From: an uncultured Prevotellaceae bacterium
GTDB taxonomy: Bacteria; Bacteroidota; Bacteroidia; Bacteroidales; Bacteroidaceae
DNA: 9,423 nt
Direction of reading: 5' to 3'
Assembly: GCA_945827465.1 (NCBI GenBank)
Contig: CALZOH010000125.1
Location: 1-9,423 of the forward strand
Below are positions 6,716 through 9,423 of this stretch, in pieces. Both the position numbers and the translations under genes were made by a program. Below the pieces are notes generated by a model. The model saw only the letters and a list, made by a program, of their open reading frames with translations. It made no database searches and was not told where the DNA came from. Position 1 is the first letter of the stretch, and every line of letters begins with the position of its first letter.

Positions 6716-7511
6716 AAATTGGTTCCTGTTTTTTGTCATTTGTTGTTGAGAAAAGAAGACTGAAGCTATCGGCATCTGCCAAGACGGGAAACTTGCGGCG
6801 AAAAGCCTGCATGGGTTCCAAGGGCAAGTCTACGGTGATGACCTCCTGCCTGTCGATTCCTGCTTCGGCCATCACACGACCGTAAGCATCGATGGCGGCA
6901 GACGAACCGGCATACTCACACAGCGGGTCACGACCACAACGATTCACGCCCACCACGTAGCATTGGTTCTCAATGGCACGGGCCTTCAGCAGCGTGCGCC
7001 ACACCTCCAGCCTCGACGTGGGCCAGTTGGCTACGTACACAATGGCATCGTAGTCACAACGATTTCGACTGAAGACGGGGAAACGCAAGTCGTAGCATAC
7101 CTGAAGCAGGCAACGCAATCCGCCCAACTCCACCACCACACGCTCCTGACCGGGAGCATAATGCCGCTGTTCGCCACCGTAACTGAACAAGTGACGCTTG
7201 TCATAATGCTCGCTACTGCCATCGGGCCTCACCACATACAAGCGGTTATAATAACGTCCCACCTCCTTCACGGGCATACTGCCCAACAGTGTCGCGCCCT
7301 TCAAGGCAGCCTGTCGGCGCATCCAGTTCAAGCACCGCTCAGCTGCATCGTCCGACAACTGCGAAACGTCGGTCACGAAACCCGTTGAAAACATTTCGGG
7401 CATCACCACAGCATCTACTCCGTCAACGCCTTTCAGCAGTTCTTCCAACCGCTGCAAGTTGACTGACGGACGATTCCACACGATATCATATTGCACGAGG
7501 CAGACTCTCAT
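6708..7511 (-). CDS. Nit2/YafV-type omega-amidase (nitrilase superfamily)
   Basis: A carbon-nitrogen hydrolase of 267 aa with the complete nitrilase-superfamily Glu-Lys-Cys triad: E39 in MPEMFSTGF, K105 in YDKRHLF and C139 in VCYDLRFP. The surrounding YVANWPTSR, KARAIENQCYVVGVNRCG and YAGSSAAIDAYG resemble the YafV/Nit2 branch. That branch hydrolyses alpha-ketoglutaramate and alpha-ketosuccinamate to 2-oxoglutarate or oxaloacetate plus ammonia; true nitrilases and N-carbamoylputrescine amidases have different flanking motifs. It is the first gene of the operon. In the known glutamine transaminase-omega-amidase pathway this enzyme removes the keto-amide product of glutamine-dependent transamination, so its pairing with the aminotransferase three genes downstream is sensible. 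The start at 7511 is the only one that preserves the first beta strand (MRVCLVQYDI). Confidence 0.88.
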   Translation of the reverse strand: MRVCLVQYDIVWNRPSVNLQRLEELLKGVDGVDAVVMPEMFSTGFVTDVSQLSDDAAERCLNWMRRQAALKGATLLGSMPVKEVGRYYNRLYVVRPDGSSEHYDKRHLFSYGGEQRHYAPGQERVVVELGGLRCLLQVCYDLRFPVFSRNRCDYDAIVYVANWPTSRLEVWRTLLKARAIENQCYVVGVNRCGRDPLCEYAGSSAAIDAYGRVMAEAGIDRQEVITVDLPLEPMQAFRRKFPVLADADSFSLLFSTTNDKKQEPIYE

Positions 7512-7533
7512 AGCTACTTTCTCAATTGGCGTG

Positions 7534-7541
7534 TAAAGTTA
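7534..7541 (-). promoter_or_regulatory. Possible -7 promoter box of the seven-gene operon
   Basis: On the minus strand the bases read TAACTTTA, seven of eight matches to the Bacteroidota -7 consensus TAnnTTTG. The box ends 23 nt upstream of the omega-amidase ATG and would give a leader of about 15 nt. No TTTG is present at the expected -33 spacing, so the assignment is weak. A promoter somewhere in 7512-7680 is nevertheless expected, because a terminator lies just upstream. Confidence 0.3.
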
Positions 7542-7676
7542 ACAAAAATGTAGATAATCACCCCCGTTACATCACACTTTTATGCAAAACGAGCACGAAA
7601 TATGATGATTCGTCAAATCAAAGCCCCTTTTTTCAAAACAATAACACATAAAGGTATGCTCGCTACCGTCATTTCT

Positions 7677-7736
7677 TGTTCGCCCACGTCAGGGCGTATG
7701 TGATACGCCCCTACAGTTGGCGGCGAAAAACAAAAT
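7677..7736. repeat. Intergenic palindromic repeat, copy 2 (right of the operon)
   Basis: This copy is in the same orientation as 1-60 and identical at 56 of 60 positions. The core hairpin gggcgtat (7692-7699) and atacgccc (7703-7710) is perfect with loop gtg. An outer 6-bp stem, ttcgcc (7679-7684) with ggcgaa (7722-7727), is also perfect, so the element can fold as two nested stems. This copy therefore looks closer to the intact form than copy 1. No coding sequence or transposase is associated with it here. Confidence 0.8.
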
Positions 7737-7760
7737 ATAAACGACACTCCCCCATCTCAC

Positions 7761-7789
7761 AAAACTGCCACCCCAGATGGGATGGCAGT
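7761..7789 (-). terminator. Intrinsic terminator after the thioesterase gene
   Basis: Plus-strand ctgccacccc (7765-7774) and gggatggcag (7779-7788) form a 10-bp stem with one G-U pair and a 4-nt loop, extended by the A7764-T7789 pair. On the minus strand the hairpin is followed directly by TTTT. It begins 30 nt after the thioesterase stop. A competing 7-bp pairing, cccatct (7751-7757) with agatggg (7775-7781), would disrupt this stem; I attach no function to it. Confidence 0.75.
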
Positions 7790-7819
7790 CAATAAACAAC
7801 ATTTTATGCGAAAAAGATC

Positions 7820-8239
7820 TTATTCTTTATTCATCTCGACTCCGGGCACGGGCGTCCGAGTGCAATATCCGTGGGAGGTCATCTGGGCCACCAACTCGCC
7901 CGAAGCATTGCGAATCTCCACCACATAATAAGGCAGACGTTCGTGCGAAAATGCTTCCACGGCTTCGGCATAGAGCCATCCCTCACCGGCCGGTCTCAGA
8001 AAGGCCATGTTGGCACATGTCGAAACGGTCACGTGACGATGACTGTTGGCAGCAGCGGCAAAAGCCGTATCGGCCAATGTAAAGAGCGCACCGCCCTGAC
8101 AAATACCCGCTCCGTTGAGGTGCTTCGGTCCTACCAGCAAACGGGCACTGGCCTTACCCGGTTCGACGTGGGTAATCTCCACCCCCGTTTCACGAGCAAA
8201 ACTATCGTGAGCCAGTAAATCGCGAACACTCTGAAGCAT
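7820..8239 (-). CDS. PaaI-family hotdog-fold acyl-CoA thioesterase
   Basis: A single hotdog-fold domain of 139 aa, the normal PaaI length. The signature HLNGAGICQGGALFTLADTAFAAAAN (40-65) contains N42 and D57, positions used for substrate polarisation and catalysis in PaaI-like thioesterases. The His usually found before GG in E. coli PaaI is Gln48 here. The family hydrolyses acyl-CoA thioesters, in the classical case phenylacetyl-CoA derivatives, releasing CoA in the cytoplasm. It lies beside, but not inside, the arylacetate operon: a terminator and about 300 bp separate them. It could act as a relief valve for stalled arylacetyl-CoA, or it could be an unrelated housekeeping thioesterase. 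The family is clear from the signature; the substrate is inferred only from the neighbourhood. The start at 8239 is 42 bp after the upstream gene's stop. Confidence 0.88.
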   Translation of the reverse strand: MLQSVRDLLAHDSFARETGVEITHVEPGKASARLLVGPKHLNGAGICQGGALFTLADTAFAAAANSHRHVTVSTCANMAFLRPAGEGWLYAEAVEAFSHERLPYYVVEIRNASGELVAQMTSHGYCTRTPVPGVEMNKE

Positions 8240-8251
8240 CTTCTATCTATT

Positions 8252-8259
8252 AAAAGGTA
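8252..8259 (-). promoter_or_regulatory. Possible -7 promoter box of the thioesterase gene
   Basis: On the minus strand the bases read TACCTTTT, seven of eight matches to TAnnTTTG, ending 12 nt before the ATG. No good -33 box is visible, and the resulting leader would be only about 5 nt. Read-through from the upstream gene across the 42-bp gap, which shows no terminator hairpin, is at least as likely. Confidence 0.22.
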
Positions 8260-8281
8260 TAGTGAATGGGAATTATAACGC

Positions 8282-9160
8282 CTACTTCTCCATCGTCAAC
8301 GACCCTGAGCCTATCATATTGCCCTCGGCAAAGATGTAGACATGATAGGTTCCGGCACTCAGCATTTCATTCACGGGAACAAAGAGTGTTACGGGTGTCT
8401 CTTCGCCGGCATATTCTACCACCTTCATAGCCGAATAAGTAATGGTCGTATTTTCGTAGCTCACCGAACCGCTCTGTGCCACCACCTCATTGTTGGGCTT
8501 GGTGATACGGGCATAGAGTTTGCGCTCGCCAGTCTGAGCCGTAATATTCTTCGTAATCGAGAAGTTCACCACAAAGCGGGTCACATCCTTGGTCTTCTTG
8601 GCCGGCTTGCCCTTCTTGTTCTGAGCTTGCAGCGACACGCCGGTAGCATCCAACTGAGCAGCAATGGCCACTTGATTAGAGAGATTCTCCTTTTCGTTCG
8701 TCAGCGACGAGATCTGTGCCGTGGCCTGCGAATATTGCTGGCGCACTTGCTGGTTCTCGTTCTTCAAACTCTCGGTCAAACGGTTGAGCGAATCCACCTG
8801 AATAATATAGGTACGCAATACGGCACGCACGGTGGCCAGCTCCTTCTTCAAGCGCGAAATCTCACGGGCATCGTTGCTCTTCGTCTGCTTCAACTCTTCC
8901 AAAAGGCTCTTGGTACGGGCCTCCTCTTCAGCCAAACGCTGCATCAGAGAGTCATTACGGATGGAGCGCTTCAACTCGTCATACTGCAGGGCAAACTGCG
9001 TGTACTCGTTTTCCATCTCCTTCTTATCCATGGCAGCCAACTGCTCCAACTCCTGATTGTACTGACGTTGCTGATGCAAACTCAATATCAAATAACATAA
9101 ACCGCCCAGCAACAACACGCCGACGGCAGAGGCAATAATGATCAACTTCTTGTTGGACAT
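8282..9160 (-). CDS. Membrane-anchored coiled-coil protein of unknown function
   Basis: I do not recognise a named family. From M1 the protein is 292 aa. Residues 5-26 (LIIIASAVGVLLLGGLCYLIL) form one hydrophobic segment after a short basic N-terminus (MSNKK), consistent with an inner-membrane anchor or uncleaved signal. Residues about 28-165 are rich in Glu, Gln, Lys and Leu with heptad-like spacing and predict a long coiled coil. A Lys-rich linker (KKGKPAKKTK) leads to a C-terminal beta-rich domain of about 110 residues (from TRFVVNFSITKN to GSGSLTMEK). The likely topology puts the coiled coil and beta domain in the periplasm. The start at 9160 is preferred to an in-frame TTG at 9193 because that TTG lies inside the promoter -7 box and could not be in the transcript. 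It shares no visible function with the aromatic operon. Its organisation suggests a structural or scaffolding role, which is speculative. Confidence 0.8.
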   Translation of the reverse strand: MSNKKLIIIASAVGVLLLGGLCYLILSLHQQRQYNQELEQLAAMDKKEMENEYTQFALQYDELKRSIRNDSLMQRLAEEEARTKSLLEELKQTKSNDAREISRLKKELATVRAVLRTYIIQVDSLNRLTESLKNENQQVRQQYSQATAQISSLTNEKENLSNQVAIAAQLDATGVSLQAQNKKGKPAKKTKDVTRFVVNFSITKNITAQTGERKLYARITKPNNEVVAQSGSVSYENTTITYSAMKVVEYAGEETPVTLFVPVNEMLSAGTYHVYIFAEGNMIGSGSLTMEK

Positions 9161-9190
9161 AATTTCTTGAACTGAATGAGTTATCGGCCG

Positions 9191-9198
9191 CAAAGGTA
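9191..9198 (-). promoter_or_regulatory. Bacteroidota-type -7 promoter box of the coiled-coil gene
   Basis: On the minus strand the bases read TACCTTTG, a perfect match to the TAnnTTTG consensus recognised by the Bacteroidota primary sigma factor. About 19 nt upstream, the -33 region reads TGTG, one mismatch from TTTG. Transcription should begin near 9184, giving a leader of roughly 24 nt to the ATG at 9160. Confidence 0.7.
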
Positions 9199-9370
9199 GC
9201 TATTTTTCATGGCTCACACACATTTTTGTGAGGAAAAACACCTTCACCACCGCCCTACGCACACCCGCTATCCCCCGTCACCGACCACCAAGACATCCAG
9301 CGAACAAGCCCTTTTCGTTAACGACAAATAAATAAATGGCACCCATCTTGCAAAAAAACAATACATATTT

Positions 9371-9413
9371 TAACTTTCACAAACCTGTAACGGTGGTAAA
9401 CGTACGACCTTTG
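9371..9413 (+). promoter_or_regulatory. Candidate plus-strand promoter pointing out of the window
   Basis: Two near-consensus -7 boxes occur on the plus strand: TAACTTTC (9371-9378) and GACCTTTG (9406-9413), each one mismatch from TAnnTTTG. The first has a TTG 20 nt upstream, close to the expected -33 spacing; the second is followed by CAG, as is common around start sites in this phylum. Either would fire rightwards into sequence outside the window. The area is AT-rich and otherwise empty. Confidence 0.35.
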
Positions 9414-9423
9414 CAGTCCATAA

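Larger units (their letters stand above)
7512..7819. other. Intergenic region between the operon and the thioesterase gene
   Basis: This 308-bp stretch holds no convincing gene. In plus coordinates it contains a possible operon promoter (7534-7541), an AT-rich segment (about 7540-7680), the second copy of the palindromic repeat (7677-7736) and the thioesterase terminator (7761-7789). A small dyad TGATT-N5-AATCA sits at 7606-7620, about 95 bp upstream of the operon start. It is too short to call an operator with confidence. The terminator plus this long gap indicate that the operon is transcribed separately from the thioesterase. Confidence 0.7.

Noticed and set aside
7606..7620. TGATT-N5-AATCA dyad as an operator of the operon
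   Set aside because: A 5-bp half-site in AT-rich DNA is expected by chance and no second copy is seen; it is mentioned only in the intergenic description.
7777..8082. A 101-codon plus-strand frame beginning in the intergenic region before the thioesterase
   Set aside because: Most of it is opposite the thioesterase gene, and its translation is Arg/Ser/Pro-rich with no domain. Its start lies within the terminator hairpin of the opposite strand.
8342..9100. A 252-codon plus-strand frame opposite the coiled-coil gene, Leu/His rich
   Set aside because: The repetitive Leu/His composition is what antisense reading of a Gln/Glu/Lys coiled coil produces; there is no support for expression.

Overview
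The window looks like part of a Bacteroidota chromosome, probably Bacteroidales and near Prevotella/Bacteroides. The reasons are TAnnTTTG-type promoter boxes, weak or absent Shine-Dalgarno sequences, compact ATG-started genes, and a protein set (two-subunit indolepyruvate oxidoreductase, paired phenylacetate-CoA ligases, tandem-ACT protein) familiar from that phylum. This assignment comes from sequence character only; no search was run. All nine genes lie on the minus strand, so they are read from right to left.

Right end (about 7820-9423): a membrane-anchored coiled-coil protein of unknown function (8282-9160) has a clear Bacteroidota-type promoter just upstream. A PaaI-like hotdog thioesterase follows 42 bp downstream and ends at an intrinsic terminator (7761-7789). 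Beyond the coiled-coil gene there is about 260 bp of non-coding sequence. It contains a weak plus-strand promoter candidate firing out of the window, so a divergent gene may lie just outside.

Middle and left (130-7511): a tightly packed seven-gene minus-strand operon. In transcription order it encodes a Nit2/YafV-type omega-amidase, IorA, IorB, a class I/II PLP aminotransferase, two consecutive phenylacetate-CoA ligase paralogs of 436 aa each, and a tandem-ACT protein. The first four genes overlap by 8, 4 and 1 nt; the later gaps are 4, 26 and 12 nt. A 14-bp perfect hairpin plus U-tract (81-113) closes the operon.

Together the enzymes link arylacetates, arylacetyl-CoAs, aryl-pyruvates and aromatic amino acids. 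PaaK activates an arylacetate, IorAB interconverts arylacetyl-CoA and aryl-pyruvate, and the aminotransferase interconverts aryl-pyruvate and amino acid. The omega-amidase could pull a glutamine-dependent transamination forward, and the ACT protein may sense an aromatic amino acid. AMP-forming ligases, rather than an ADP-forming synthetase, favour the assimilatory direction: reductive carboxylation of phenylacetate, hydroxyphenylacetate or indoleacetate to Phe, Tyr or Trp. The reverse, degradative direction cannot be excluded from sequence.

A 60-bp repeat with a central palindrome occurs twice in the same orientation (1-60 and 7677-7736), bracketing the whole seven-gene block. IorA also appears to lack the C-terminal ferredoxin-like domain typical of archaeal IorA.
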